Source: Candidatus Tenderia electrophaga
Lineage (GTDB): Bacteria; Pseudomonadota; Gammaproteobacteria; Tenderiales; Tenderiaceae
Direction: 5' to 3'
NCBI GenBank assembly: GCA_001447805.1
Contig: CP013099.1
Coordinates: forward strand, 496,001 to 560,000
DNA length: 64,000 nucleotides
The translations under genes were made by a program, and so were the position numbers. The notes beneath the pieces are model-generated. The model searched no databases, was not told the origin of the DNA, and saw only the letters and a program-made list of their open reading frames with translations. Numbering within the stretch: the first letter of the stretch is position 1; every line of letters starts with the position of its first letter. Shown piece by piece: positions 54,904 through 64,000 of this stretch.

Positions 54904-57144
54904 TTACTGCGGTGTGTAGCCCAGGATCTGGTCTTGCATGAATTCGTCGATGCGCTTGCCCACGCTGGTCAGCCCCTTGAGCTCCAGTTGCACCAGCCAG
55001 CTGTAGCGCAGGCTGCCGAAGGGCGGGGCAATGGCGGAGGCATCGTTGACGAAGATTGCGCGGCGAATGAAGCGAAAGGCCCAGCAGCAGCTGCTGTATT
55101 CCAGCCCGGCCATCTTCTCTAGGGTGCGGTCATCTTCCAGCGAGTGATAGCGCCGCGCCATCATACTCCAGCGCGTGCCTAGAGGCCAGAGCACCGAGGT
55201 GTCGAGCTCGCGGCTCAGGCCGGCGGGATTGCTGCGCCGGTTGCCGCGGTCGCGGTAGCGCACATTGAAAATATGAAAGTTGTCAGTGCTGTATTGCAGG
55301 CGCACGTCGCGTTCGATGATAACGTCGTCGTCCGTGTCCCAGAGCAGGTCCAGCGTCAGGCGCAGATCGTCATTGGGGGTGAATTGGATTTCGCCGATGA
55401 TGTCCGACTGATGGCCGGCGTCCAGGATATTGCCGTTTAAACCGACGCGCCGGTCGTCCAGATAGACGATCTTGCCGAGACTGCCGGAGAGCTTTTCTGC
55501 GCCGCTATCGGCGCTCAGCAGACGCGAGGTCAGCGACACGGTAACCTGGTTGGTGTCGCCGATGCGGTCCAGGCCGGTAAAGCGGCGTTCGCTGAACAGC
55601 TGTGACTGACTGAAGGCCAATCGCGATGTGTCGAACAGGGGAAACTGCGACTGGTCGCGGTAGGGCGCATAGACATAGAACAGGCGCGGCTCCAAAGTAT
55701 GAATATAGTCCTCGCCACCGAGGGCGGTCTCGCGTTCCAGATAAATGCCGGTATCGAGACTGCTGATGGGCACGGTACGCTGCAGTTCCTCGTCGGCAAG
55801 CGTGTTATTGGGGTCTTCCAGCTGATAGCGGGTGTGATACACGCTCAGCTTGGGCGTGACATAACCCGCCATGCGTTCAAAGGGCAGGCTGAGCGTGGGG
55901 GTGAGGTTGGCCCGCTGGCCGGTAATGCTGTCCTGTCGTTGAAAATGCACCAGTTCACTCTCGAGTTGCAATCTCATTGGACCCACCATGGGCGGGCTGA
56001 GTTCATAGGTGATTTGGGGCAGGCGGCGATACGGCTGGCTGCCGACTGGAAGGTCCGGATTGATAATCTGAAAATCCTGGGCCTGGATCATAAAGTGCTG
56101 CAGACGGTCGTTGTATTGCAGCTTGGCGTAGCGCTCCAAGTAGGCGGTGCTGCTGGTGCTGAGTGAGTCGCCGAAGTCGTTGAAGTATTCCGCGTCCGAG
56201 ACGCGGTTGAACAGGAGCTGGTTGCTCCAGCCGGTACCCAACCTGCCCGTATGTTCATAGTGATAGAGGCTGCGATCCTGGCCGAAGAGCTCGTCGTCGA
56301 TGTTTTCAGTATTGATCATACCCGCGCCGTAGCGGCTCAAATAGCGCAGCTCGTTTTGCCACATCAGGCCGCGCTCGGTGTAGTTGTGCGGGGTAATGGT
56401 GAGATCCAGCTGCGGATGCAGATTGAGATAAAGGGGCTGGGCGAATTCGTTGCCGCCGTTGTCGCTGCTGCCCCAGGTGGGCGGCAACAGGCCGGTCATG
56501 CGTGCCTCGGTGATGGGGAAACGGATATAGGGGATGTAGAAAATCGGCACACCCTGGAAATGCAGCCGGGCGTTGTAGGCGTTCCCCATGCCCTCGGCAT
56601 GGTCCAGTTCTACCGTGCTGGCGCGCAGGGCCCAGTCTTCATCGTTCTTGTCGCAGGTGGTGTAACTGCTCTGTTTCAGCACAGTGAGATCGTCCCCCCG
56701 CAGCAGAATCTTGGTGCTGCTGCCGCGCGCATGACGTTCGTAGATAAAGAACTCGGCGTTGCTGAATTCACCCTCATCCGTATCCGCCACGATCTGGGCG
56801 CGGTCGCTGAAGGCGCTGAATTCCGGCGTCTCGTAGCGCACATTGCCGACCGCGTCCAGGGTGCTGGTGCTGCGGTAATAGGTCGCCTCGTCGGCCAGGA
56901 GTTGCTCGTCGGGACGCTGCACCAGCACCTGGCCGAAGAGTTTGACCACCTCGTTGTTCAAACCTTCCGAGGAGTCGGCACTCAGATATATCGGCGCGTC
57001 TGCGCCGCGCTGTGCGCCGGGATAGTCCAGGATCGGCGCCGGCCAGGCCTGGCACAGCGCCCACGGCGCGTCTTGCGCCGCCAGGGGCGCGCTGGCGCCC
57101 AGCAGGAGCAGGCAGAGGACCGTGTTGGCGCGCCGTTTAATCAT
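54904..57144 (-). CDS. lptD: LPS-assembly protein LptD
   Basis: A 746-residue outer-membrane protein that inserts LPS into the outer leaflet. It has a signal peptide (about 1-23), a periplasmic OstA/LptA-like jellyroll (about 50-190; DEATYYRSTSTLDAVGNVRY), and a beta-barrel with the family segment FYIPYIRFPI. Cysteines at about 31, 169 and two near residue 690 (SSCCWAFRF) can form the known disulfides. It is first gene of lptD-surA-pdxA-rsmA and is divergent from the RND adaptor gene. Confidence 0.96.
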   Translation of the reverse strand: MIKRRANTVLCLLLLGASAPLAAQDAPWALCQAWPAPILDYPGAQRGADAPIYLSADSSEGLNNEVVKLFGQVLVQRPDEQLLADEATYYRSTSTLDAVGNVRYETPEFSAFSDRAQIVADTDEGEFSNAEFFIYERHARGSSTKILLRGDDLTVLKQSSYTTCDKNDEDWALRASTVELDHAEGMGNAYNARLHFQGVPIFYIPYIRFPITEARMTGLLPPTWGSSDNGGNEFAQPLYLNLHPQLDLTITPHNYTERGLMWQNELRYLSRYGAGMINTENIDDELFGQDRSLYHYEHTGRLGTGWSNQLLFNRVSDAEYFNDFGDSLSTSSTAYLERYAKLQYNDRLQHFMIQAQDFQIINPDLPVGSQPYRRLPQITYELSPPMVGPMRLQLESELVHFQRQDSITGQRANLTPTLSLPFERMAGYVTPKLSVYHTRYQLEDPNNTLADEELQRTVPISSLDTGIYLERETALGGEDYIHTLEPRLFYVYAPYRDQSQFPLFDTSRLAFSQSQLFSERRFTGLDRIGDTNQVTVSLTSRLLSADSGAEKLSGSLGKIVYLDDRRVGLNGNILDAGHQSDIIGEIQFTPNDDLRLTLDLLWDTDDDVIIERDVRLQYSTDNFHIFNVRYRDRGNRRSNPAGLSRELDTSVLWPLGTRWSMMARRYHSLEDDRTLEKMAGLEYSSCCWAFRFIRRAIFVNDASAIAPPFGSLRYSWLVQLELKGLTSVGKRIDEFMQDQILGYTPQ

Positions 57145-57290
57145 GGGGCGGGAGCTTAGCAGCCCGACCGCGGCGTTGAAAAACAGGTCTTGAGGCGGGG
57201 GCGACAGACGCAGGAAACAATGGTAGAGCGTGTGATTTTGTCGTAACGTAGCGAGACAGACATGAATGCAGTCAACTATTTGGTTTTAAA

Positions 57291-58451
57291 GTGCAAAAAA
57301 AGCCCCTGGCGCATAAGTATACCTTGTTCCTGACGGTCGGTATGGTGCTCATCCTGGCACTGATCGTCATCACCCGACCCGAACCGCAAGCCCAGCGGAG
57401 CGAGCTGCCGCCGGTGCAGGTGCAGGTGGCGCCGGTGCAACTCGGCGATCTGCAGCCCAGCGTGCGGGTGGGGGGCTATCTGCAACCGGTGCAGCAGGCG
57501 CGCTTGCAGTTTCAGGTGGGAGGACGGTTGCAGCAGCGCCTGGTCGAGCCGGGTACGCCCGTGGCCCAGGGCGAGGCCCTGCTGCGCCTGGAGCCGGCGG
57601 ATTACCAGGACCTGCTGACCGAGGCCCGGGCGCAACTGGACATGGAGCGGGCCGCCGTGGCGCGGGATCGTCAGTTGTTGCAGCTGGCCGAGCGTAATCG
57701 TGAACTGCAGCAGGCCGAAGTGGCGCGGCAGCAGCGTTTGGGCACGGAGTCCTTGTCGTCCAAGGCGGCCTTGGATGCGGCCCGGCAGCGTTTGTTGCAG
57801 CTGCAAGCAGAGGAGGCGCAACTGCGTTACAACGTGGATAGCGCCACGGCGCGTCTTGACCGACTCGAAGCCGCCGCGCGCCGCGCCAAACGCAATCTGG
57901 AGCGTACCACCCTGCGCGCGCCCTTCGCCGGCACGGTGAATCAGGTGCTGGTGCAGGTGGGCGACGAGGTGGCGGCCAACGAGGTGGTGCTGGAACTGCT
58001 CGATGCGAACCGGCTGGAGTTCTATGCCGAGATCGAGCGCGCGCTCGTCACCGAACTTGAGCGCGGCCAGCGCATCGAGGTGTTGTTGGACGGCCAGACC
58101 TACGCGGCGCAGATCGTCGCCCTGCAACAGCACCCCGATCCCGATACCTATACCTATGCCCTGCGGGCGCGTTTCGACAATCCCGGCCTGGTGTCGGGCG
58201 CCGCGGCCGAGGCGCGTCTGCTATTGCCCGAACTTAAACAAGTGACGTTGGTGCCGGTCTCGGCCCTGGTGCACGACGACGGACAGGTCTACGTATTCGT
58301 GGTCAAGGACGGCGTGCTGCAGCGGCGTCCGGTCAAACTCGGTGCGCGTCAGGGGGAACGGCAGGTGATCGTCGCGGGCGTGGCGGCCGGGGAGCGGGTG
58401 GTCAGCCGCGGCGGGGGCAGCCTGAGCGACGGACTCAAGGTGCAGTTCTGA
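57291..58451 (+). CDS. RND efflux periplasmic adaptor (HlyD/MFP family)
   Basis: A 386-residue membrane-fusion protein. An N-terminal hydrophobic segment (about 12-28) anchors it or exports it. Then come a barrel-sandwich half with VRVGGYLQPVQQARLQFQVGG (key G and Q), an alpha-helical hairpin (about 100-200), the second lipoyl half (TTLRAPFAGTVNQVLV) and a beta-barrel. It should link the inner-membrane pump to an outer-membrane channel that is not encoded here. GTG 57291 has no clear ribosome site, so the start is uncertain. The pump gene follows eight bases later. Confidence 0.9.
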   Translation: MQKKPLAHKYTLFLTVGMVLILALIVITRPEPQAQRSELPPVQVQVAPVQLGDLQPSVRVGGYLQPVQQARLQFQVGGRLQQRLVEPGTPVAQGEALLRLEPADYQDLLTEARAQLDMERAAVARDRQLLQLAERNRELQQAEVARQQRLGTESLSSKAALDAARQRLLQLQAEEAQLRYNVDSATARLDRLEAAARRAKRNLERTTLRAPFAGTVNQVLVQVGDEVAANEVVLELLDANRLEFYAEIERALVTELERGQRIEVLLDGQTYAAQIVALQQHPDPDTYTYALRARFDNPGLVSGAAAEARLLLPELKQVTLVPVSALVHDDGQVYVFVVKDGVLQRRPVKLGARQGERQVIVAGVAAGERVVSRGGGSLSDGLKVQF

Positions 58452-58459
58452 GCTGACCC

Positions 58460-61400
58460 ATGCCCCTGATCCGCTTCTCCATCGACAATCCCCTGATCAC
58501 CAACCTGATGCTGTTGTTGGTGTTCATCGCCGGGGTGCTCTCCTGGCAGGCCATGCCGCAGGAAATGTTTCCCCTCGTCGAGCTGGACCGCATCACCATC
58601 ACCACCGAGTTCAAGGGCGCCGCCCCGGCCGAGGTGGAGCGTCAGGTCACCCTGCCCATCGAAGAGGAATTCGACGGCGAGGCGGACATCGATACCCTCA
58701 TGTCCACCAGCAGCGAAGGGCTCTCATCCATCATCATCGAGTTGAAGCAGGGCAGCGACGTGGATGCCTTTCTGGATGAGGCGCGCAGCATCGTCGACCG
58801 GGTCACCGACCTGCCGGAGGAGGCCGAGGAACCCGAGGTGAGGCGCCTGGAGACCCGCTTTCCGGTGATCAGCATGGCGGTCTACGGCGACGTGGCCGCC
58901 GCCACGCTGTACGATACGGCGGAAGAGATCAAGCGCCGCCTGCTGGAAATCCCGGGGGTGGCCAGCGCCCAGCCGGCCGGCATCCGCGAGTGGGAGCTGT
59001 GGGTGGCGGTGGATCCGCACCGGCTGGCGGCGCGCCGGGTGACGCTGGAGGAGATCGCCCAGGCGCTGCGTCAGAATCTGGCCGAGCTGCCCGGCGGCTC
59101 GCTGGAATCCGAGCAGGGCGATATCCTGCTGCGCGGCATCGGCGTGGCGCCCGAGCCGCGCTTGGTGGAACAGGTCCCGGTGCGCAGCAATGCCCGGGGC
59201 GGGGTGTTGCGCCTGGGGCAGGTGGCCGAGGTGGACCTGCGCTTCGAGGAGGCCCGTACCCTGGCACGCTACAATGGTCAGCCCTCGGTCAACATCACCG
59301 TCACCAAGACTGCCGAGGCCTCCACCATCGAGGTCTCGGAGCAGGTGCGCCTGCTCTCCGAACAGCTGCGCCAGGAGTTGCCGGCCACGCTCCAGACCGG
59401 CGTCTTCAGCGATCTGTCCCTGTATGTCAAAAACCGCCTCAACACGGTCAAGTCCTCGGGCGTGGTGGGTTTGGTGTTGGTACTGCTGTCCTTGTATCTG
59501 TTCCTCAATTTTCGTGTCGCCCTGATCACCGCCATGGGGATTCCGGTCTCCTTTTTGGTTGCCATCATCGGGATGAACCTGTTCGGCCACACCATCAACA
59601 TGGTGTCCCTGTTCGCCTTTCTGATCGCCTTGGGGATGATCGTCGACGATGCCATCATCGTCACCGAGAATATCTACCGTCATCTGGAAATGGGCAAAAC
59701 GCCGCGCGCGGCCGCACAGATCGGCACGCGCGAGGTGATGGCTCCGGTGATTGCTTCCACCGCCACCACGGTCGCCGCCTTCCTGCCGGTATTCGCCATC
59801 GGCGGCACCATGGGGGCCTTCGTTGCCGTGATCCCGGTGGTGGTGAGCTGCGCCCTGCTGGGCTCGCTATGGGAGGCCTTTGCCGTGCTGCCCTCCCATG
59901 CCAATGAGTTTCTGCGCCTGCAGCCGCGCCGGCAACAGACGGGCAGCGGCCGCTGGCGCAAGGTGGTGCAGCGTTATAGCGACGTGTTGAGCTGGGCGGT
60001 GGTGAATCGTTACCTGGTGGCCGTGGCCACCGTGGGCGTGCTGGCTATCGTCATCGCCATCGCCATGACCCGGGTGCCGTTTCAGCTCTTCGGCAGCGTC
60101 GAGACCGGGCAATTCTTCGTCAACATCGAAACCCCCAACACCTACAGCCTGGAGGACAGCGCCGCCACCGCCAAGCGCCTGGAGCAGGTGTTCAACCAGG
60201 TCATCGAGGACGACGAACTGCACAGTCTGCTCACCAATGTCGGCGTCACCTTCATCGATTTCAACACGATTCGTTTTGGCAGCAAATACATCCAGTTCAT
60301 CGTCGATCTGGAAAAGCGCGAGCCGCAGGGTTTTATCGAGACCTGGATCAGCCCGGTGGTGAGCCTGGAGTTTTCCTGGGAGGGGGCGCGTGAGCGCGCT
60401 ACCGAGACCATTATCAACCAGCTACGCCAGCGCCTGTTGACCGAGCCGGGCATCGAGAAGCTGTCCATCCTGCGTCCCCAGGGCGGGCCTACCGGGGCCG
60501 ACATTGAGGTGGGGGTGCACGGCAAGAACATCCAGGGTTTGATGACGCACGGTGACGCCATCGCCGCCTTTCTCAAACAGACGCCCGGCGTCTATGACGT
60601 ACGCACCGACATGGAGGCGGGCAAACTCGAATACCGCTACCAGCTCAACGAGCGCGGACGCCAGCTGGGGCTGACCCAAATGCAGCTGGCCGACGCGGTG
60701 CGGCGCGGCTATCAGGGCGAAGAGGTGGTGTATGTCACGCGCGCTGACGAGCGCATCCCGGTGCGCCTGATTTTCACAGACGCGGTGCGCGATCAACTCG
60801 AGACCCTGCAACGCCTGCCCATCGTTGTGCCCGGCGGTGGCGTGGTGATCCTGTCGGACGTGGCCGATATCGACATGGGGCGGGGTATCGAGAGCATCAA
60901 GCACCGCGATCTGCGCCGCCTGGTGACGGTGACGGCGGAGGTGGATGACGACATCACCACGCCGCTGGCGGTGACCGACCTGATCCGCCAGGAGTTCGAA
61001 TCCATTCAAGCGCAGCGCGATTACGGCCTGGTGTTTTTGGGTGAAAAGAAAGAGGCGGCCGAGTCGGTGCAGGATATGTTGCGCGCCCTGGTGATCGCCT
61101 TGACGGTGATCTTTTTCATCCTGGCGGTGCTGTTCCGCTCGCTGTTCGATCCCTTCGTGGTGATGTTCGCCATTCCCTTCGGCCTGATCGGGGTGGTGGC
61201 GGGTCACATCATCATGGGGGAGCATCTGCAGTTTCTCTCCCTGCTCGGCTTTCTCGCCCTGACCGGTATCGTGGTCAACGATTCGCTGATCCTGATCGAG
61301 TTCGTCAAGCGCATGCGCGGCGAGGGCTATGACCGGCTGGAGGCGGTGGTGGAGGCGGGCCGGGTGCGCATGCGGCCGATCATTCTCACCAGTGTGACCA

Positions 61401-61615
61401 CCTTTTTGGGCGTGTCGCCGCTGATCTTTTTCGCCACCGGTCAGGCCGCCTTTCTGGCGCCCATGGCCATCAGCCTGGGATTCGGCCTGCTGTTCGCCAC
61501 GCTGTTGATCCTGGTGGTGTTGCCCTGTTTTTATCTCATCGGCGATGATTTGCATGGGGCGAGTTGTCGGCGCTGGCGCCAATGGTTCGGCGCGTCGGAA
61601 CAGGAACGGGTTTGA
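58460..61615 (+). CDS. RND efflux pump inner-membrane transporter
   Basis: A 1051-residue proton-driven pump of the AcrB/MexB superfamily. It has twelve predicted helices in two halves, with large periplasmic loops (about 40-330 and 570-870). The proton-relay pair is in LGMIVDDAIIVTENI (about residues 392-406), and the matching helix in the second half reads LTGIVVNDSLILIEF. The sequence is closer to uncharacterised pumps than to AcrB, so the substrate is unknown. It lies eight bases after the adaptor and one base before amgK. Confidence 0.92.
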   Translation: MPLIRFSIDNPLITNLMLLLVFIAGVLSWQAMPQEMFPLVELDRITITTEFKGAAPAEVERQVTLPIEEEFDGEADIDTLMSTSSEGLSSIIIELKQGSDVDAFLDEARSIVDRVTDLPEEAEEPEVRRLETRFPVISMAVYGDVAAATLYDTAEEIKRRLLEIPGVASAQPAGIREWELWVAVDPHRLAARRVTLEEIAQALRQNLAELPGGSLESEQGDILLRGIGVAPEPRLVEQVPVRSNARGGVLRLGQVAEVDLRFEEARTLARYNGQPSVNITVTKTAEASTIEVSEQVRLLSEQLRQELPATLQTGVFSDLSLYVKNRLNTVKSSGVVGLVLVLLSLYLFLNFRVALITAMGIPVSFLVAIIGMNLFGHTINMVSLFAFLIALGMIVDDAIIVTENIYRHLEMGKTPRAAAQIGTREVMAPVIASTATTVAAFLPVFAIGGTMGAFVAVIPVVVSCALLGSLWEAFAVLPSHANEFLRLQPRRQQTGSGRWRKVVQRYSDVLSWAVVNRYLVAVATVGVLAIVIAIAMTRVPFQLFGSVETGQFFVNIETPNTYSLEDSAATAKRLEQVFNQVIEDDELHSLLTNVGVTFIDFNTIRFGSKYIQFIVDLEKREPQGFIETWISPVVSLEFSWEGARERATETIINQLRQRLLTEPGIEKLSILRPQGGPTGADIEVGVHGKNIQGLMTHGDAIAAFLKQTPGVYDVRTDMEAGKLEYRYQLNERGRQLGLTQMQLADAVRRGYQGEEVVYVTRADERIPVRLIFTDAVRDQLETLQRLPIVVPGGGVVILSDVADIDMGRGIESIKHRDLRRLVTVTAEVDDDITTPLAVTDLIRQEFESIQAQRDYGLVFLGEKKEAAESVQDMLRALVIALTVIFFILAVLFRSLFDPFVVMFAIPFGLIGVVAGHIIMGEHLQFLSLLGFLALTGIVVNDSLILIEFVKRMRGEGYDRLEAVVEAGRVRMRPIILTSVTTFLGVSPLIFFATGQAAFLAPMAISLGFGLLFATLLILVVLPCFYLIGDDLHGASCRRWRQWFGASEQERV

Positions 61616-61616
61616 G

Positions 61617-62621
61617 ATGGATGACAGACTGAAACAGTTAACGGCCTGGGTTGAGAAGACGCTGGGCATCGCTGTGGCGGATATCAGTCCGGCCTCCAGC
61701 GATGCCAGCTTTCGGCGCTATTTTCGCGTGCGCCAGGGGGGTGACAGCTATGTAGTCATGGACGCACCGCCCGCAAAGGAGGACTGCGGTCCGTTTATCA
61801 AGGTCTCGGCGGCCATGGCCACCTTTGGGCTGCACGTGCCGGTGGTGTTGCAGCGCGACCTTGCCCAGGGCTTTCTGCTGCTGACCGATCTGGGCGAGCG
61901 CCAATACCTACAGGTGCTCAACGCAGACAATGCCGGCGCCTTGTATGGCGATGCCATGGCGGCATTGGTGAAGTTGCAGGCCGGCGGTGCGCACAGCCGC
62001 GTCGCCTTGCCGCCTTATGGGCGTAAGCTGCTGATGTTCGAGATGGGCCTGTTTAAGGATTGGTTGCTCGATAAGCAGCTGGGGCTGCGCTTGAGCCCGG
62101 GGGTGTGCCAGGAACTGGAGGGAATCTTTATCTATCTGGCGGATCAGGCGCTGGCCCAACCCCGCGTGTGGGTGCACCGCGATTATCATTCACGCAACCT
62201 GATGGTCACCGACGTGAATAACCCCGGCGTGCTCGATTTCCAGGACGCGGTGTCGGGACCGCTCAGCTATGATCTGGTGTCGCTGCTCAAGGACTGTTAC
62301 ATCCGCTGGCCGCGTGCGCGGGTCGAAGCCTGGGTGAATGAATATTTTGCGCGCTTGGCCGAGGCCGGGCTGGCCGGCACGCTGAGCGCCGAACAGTTGC
62401 TGCACTGGGTCGATTTGATGGGGACGCAGCGCCACCTGAAGGCGGCGGGCATTTTCGCCCGCTTAAATAAGCGCGACGCCAAACCGGGCTATTTGCAGGA
62501 TATTCCCAGGACGTTGGGGTATGTCTGTGAAGCGGCGCAGTGGCAGCCGCGGTTGCGGCCCTTGGCTGATTTGCTTCAGGAGCGGGTACTGCCCGCGCTG
62601 GATGCGTCTTCGCGGTCGTAG
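61617..62621 (+). CDS. amgK: N-acetylmuramate/N-acetylglucosamine kinase AmgK
   Basis: A 334-residue aminoglycoside-phosphotransferase-fold sugar kinase for peptidoglycan recycling. It phosphorylates the anomeric position of MurNAc or GlcNAc. The kinase motif is HRDYHSRNLMV (about residues 187-197) and the metal aspartate is in VLDFQDAVSGP. ATG 61617 follows the pump gene stop by one base. In Pseudomonas amgK is followed by murU; here no murU follows. The last 46 bases overlap the convergent pentapeptide gene. Confidence 0.9.
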   Translation: MDDRLKQLTAWVEKTLGIAVADISPASSDASFRRYFRVRQGGDSYVVMDAPPAKEDCGPFIKVSAAMATFGLHVPVVLQRDLAQGFLLLTDLGERQYLQVLNADNAGALYGDAMAALVKLQAGGAHSRVALPPYGRKLLMFEMGLFKDWLLDKQLGLRLSPGVCQELEGIFIYLADQALAQPRVWVHRDYHSRNLMVTDVNNPGVLDFQDAVSGPLSYDLVSLLKDCYIRWPRARVEAWVNEYFARLAEAGLAGTLSAEQLLHWVDLMGTQRHLKAAGIFARLNKRDAKPGYLQDIPRTLGYVCEAAQWQPRLRPLADLLQERVLPALDASSRS

Positions 62622-62947
62622 CGCATGCGGGTGCCGTGCAGCAGGGACAGTTCGAGTTCGCCGGCCGAAACCTCTTTGGGAAACAGGGCGCCGGAGATTT
62701 TGGCGCCGTTGATGCTGGCGCCGCGCAGATTGGCCTCGCTGAAGTCCACCCCCCGCAGGTCGGCCTGGCGGAAATAACAGCCGCTGAAATCGACGCCGGC
62801 GGCGTCTACTCCCTTCAAGTCGACGGTGCGAAAATCGCAGTTGGTGAGGTCGAATTTGGCGCCATTGCGCTTCTGGTCGTTGAATTCCTCGATATTGCCG
62901 TCACGCAGCAGCCGGTACATCGGGTCATCGGTCTTGATTAAAGGCAT
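62576..62947 (-). CDS. Pentapeptide-repeat protein
   Basis: A 123-residue protein with about eight tandem pentapeptides (core about 34-78: CDFRTVDLKGVDAAGVDF, then ADLRGVDFSEANLRG), which fold as a right-handed beta-helix. It is too short for a Qnr-type gyrase protector. Function unknown. It lies just downstream of the PilZ-like gene on the same strand. Its end overlaps amgK by 46 bases on the opposite strand. Confidence 0.8.
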   Translation of the reverse strand: MPLIKTDDPMYRLLRDGNIEEFNDQKRNGAKFDLTNCDFRTVDLKGVDAAGVDFSGCYFRQADLRGVDFSEANLRGASINGAKISGALFPKEVSAGELELSLLHGTRMRYDREDASSAGSTRS

Positions 62948-62970
62948 GGTGATTTCTTACCTCGTGCGAT

Positions 62971-64000
62971 TTACTTGAACAGCCGGGACGACTTGCGTTC
63001 TTCCTGGTTGAGGGATGTGGTCTTGAGTTTCTCGGGCGGCTCGACCAGTTCATATTGATATTGGGAAAACGACGTGGTCGACTCCAGCTGGCGTGTCAGT
63101 CGGGCATAGAGAATACGATTGCCCAGGTTGAGCATGATCACTGAGCCGATGTCATATACCGCCGCCGGTGTGACCAAGGTGGTGGGAAACTTTTCCGGGT
63201 CCAGGTCGGGCGCAATCAGGGCGCGGAAGTATTCGCCGCCGGTGCCGACGCCGGCCACCGCCTTGGCGGCCGTGGCACGGGCGTCCTCGGCGATGGTGCG
63301 CACCCCTATGTTGATGTCCTCGTCGACCACTTTCATCCAGCGGATGACGCCGATGGTCCAGCCTTCATCATAGGCGCCGCTGCGCGCCGCCAGCAGTTCG
63401 CCGGTGCGCGCCGGAGGGTTGGTGCGGGTCGGGCAGCTGAGGCCGTAGCCACCCTGATTGGTATTGATGACCTGACAATCGTAGACCTGGTATTCCACCT
63501 TCTCGTTATCGGTGAATTCTTCGATGGTCTGGGCCGAGGTGGCGAAGACCTTAATCCAGATATCCTTCTGGCTTTCCCCCTCGCTGCCTTCGAATATGGA
63601 ACGCCGCGGGTTGTCCAGGTCGCCGCGCAGGTGGTAATCACTGGCCTCGTGTTTCCAAGGCGTGTGCTCCTCCGGGATCAGGGACAGGGAGTCGCTGGTC
63701 AAGTGGGCACTGTCGTGGTCCTGGATCTCCAACTCTTTTTCTTCCGGGGAGAAGGCGCTTTCACCGCTGATGAAGTGATGCGCCAGGGTCAGGCTGCACA
63801 CCACTTGGGTGGGCGTCTGGGTCGGGGTACGGTGGCTCATGCGTTCGCGGCGGATGCCCCAGCTTGTCGACCAGCGGAAATACATGTCGCGCTCCATGCG
63901 CTTGGCGAGGTTGCTGTGCACGGCATTCTTGGTCTGGGTCGCCAGCACCCGGATCTCCTCATTGAGCGTGTTGAGGATGGCCTTGATTTCGAACAGCCGG
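62971..64000 (-). CDS. PilZ-like regulatory protein, N-terminus outside the window
   Basis: An open frame from the right edge (in frame to 63999) to the stop at 62971, at least 343 residues. GTG 63948 is a possible but unlikely internal start because the frame continues upstream with RLFEIKAILNTLNEEIRVLA. The segment YDCQVINTNQGGYGLSC to WTIGVIRWMK resembles a PilZ domain (about 160-210 of the visible part), but the c-di-GMP binding RxxxR is not seen. The rest is helical and acidic with a basic C-terminus. Exact function unknown. Confidence 0.6.
   Translation of the reverse strand, partial: RLFEIKAILNTLNEEIRVLATQTKNAVHSNLAKRMERDMYFRWSTSWGIRRERMSHRTPTQTPTQVVCSLTLAHHFISGESAFSPEEKELEIQDHDSAHLTSDSLSLIPEEHTPWKHEASDYHLRGDLDNPRRSIFEGSEGESQKDIWIKVFATSAQTIEEFTDNEKVEYQVYDCQVINTNQGGYGLSCPTRTNPPARTGELLAARSGAYDEGWTIGVIRWMKVVDEDINIGVRTIAEDARATAAKAVAGVGTGGEYFRALIAPDLDPEKFPTTLVTPAAVYDIGSVIMLNLGNRILYARLTRQLESTTSFSQYQYELVEPPEKLKTTSLNQEERKSSRLFK

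Overview
The window is a GC-rich chromosomal segment from a gammaproteobacterium. Several Pseudomonas-like gene orders point to this: hemY-hemX-hemD-hemC-algR-algZ next to argH, cyaA-lptM-lysA, glnA next to ntrBC, glyQS-gmhB-plsC, and lptD-surA-pdxA-rsmA. A class I adenylate cyclase and an adenylylatable glutamine synthetase agree. A split YeeE/YedE sulfur-compound transporter, a TusA-like carrier paired with a PP-loop thiolase, and two exported carbonic anhydrases of different classes hint at a sulfur-oxidising, CO2-fixing lifestyle (Chromatiales or Thiohalomonas-like). That lifestyle is inference. I saw no rRNA, tRNA, IS element, prophage or CRISPR array.

Layout: 1-6070 holds the tail of a membrane protein, the YeeE/YedE pair, oligopeptidase A, an SH3/coiled-coil protein and a large exported multidomain protein on the minus strand. 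6071-10813 holds ubiD, an alpha carbonic anhydrase lipoprotein, a TerC-family protein and a delta-class carbonic anhydrase. 10822-20266 holds hslO, a Rieske protein with a YeeZ-like SDR (apparent CTG start), a ferredoxin reductase, the hem cluster and algRZ. 20365-27853 holds argH, a GGDEF protein with a degenerate signature, cyaA, lptM, lysA and a methyltransferase.

27857-36731 holds a 14-repeat RCC1 lipoprotein, trmL, ntrBC, glnA and the PP-loop/TusA pair. The glnA upstream region has a readable sigma-54 promoter with two tandem NtrC sites, and a third NtrC site sits in front of ntrB. 36755-44497 holds an unknown protein, an outer-membrane barrel, glyQS, gmhB, plsC, an unknown membrane protein and a YceI protein. 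44613-48360 holds an ATP-grasp ligase with two TldD/PmbA-family proteins in one compact operon, which is my best candidate for an undescribed system. 48488-53340 holds a PAS-like protein, a flavodoxin-like reductase, a seven-repeat VCBS protein, a small membrane protein, rsmA and pdxA. 53369-64000 holds a MITE-like inverted repeat, surA, lptD, an RND efflux pair, amgK, a pentapeptide protein and a PilZ-like protein that runs off the window.

Most of the content is core metabolism and envelope biogenesis: tetrapyrrole synthesis, nitrogen control, LPS and peptidoglycan upkeep, and tRNA modification. Genes are tightly packed, often with ATGA overlaps. The accessory material is mostly exported repeat proteins and small unknowns.
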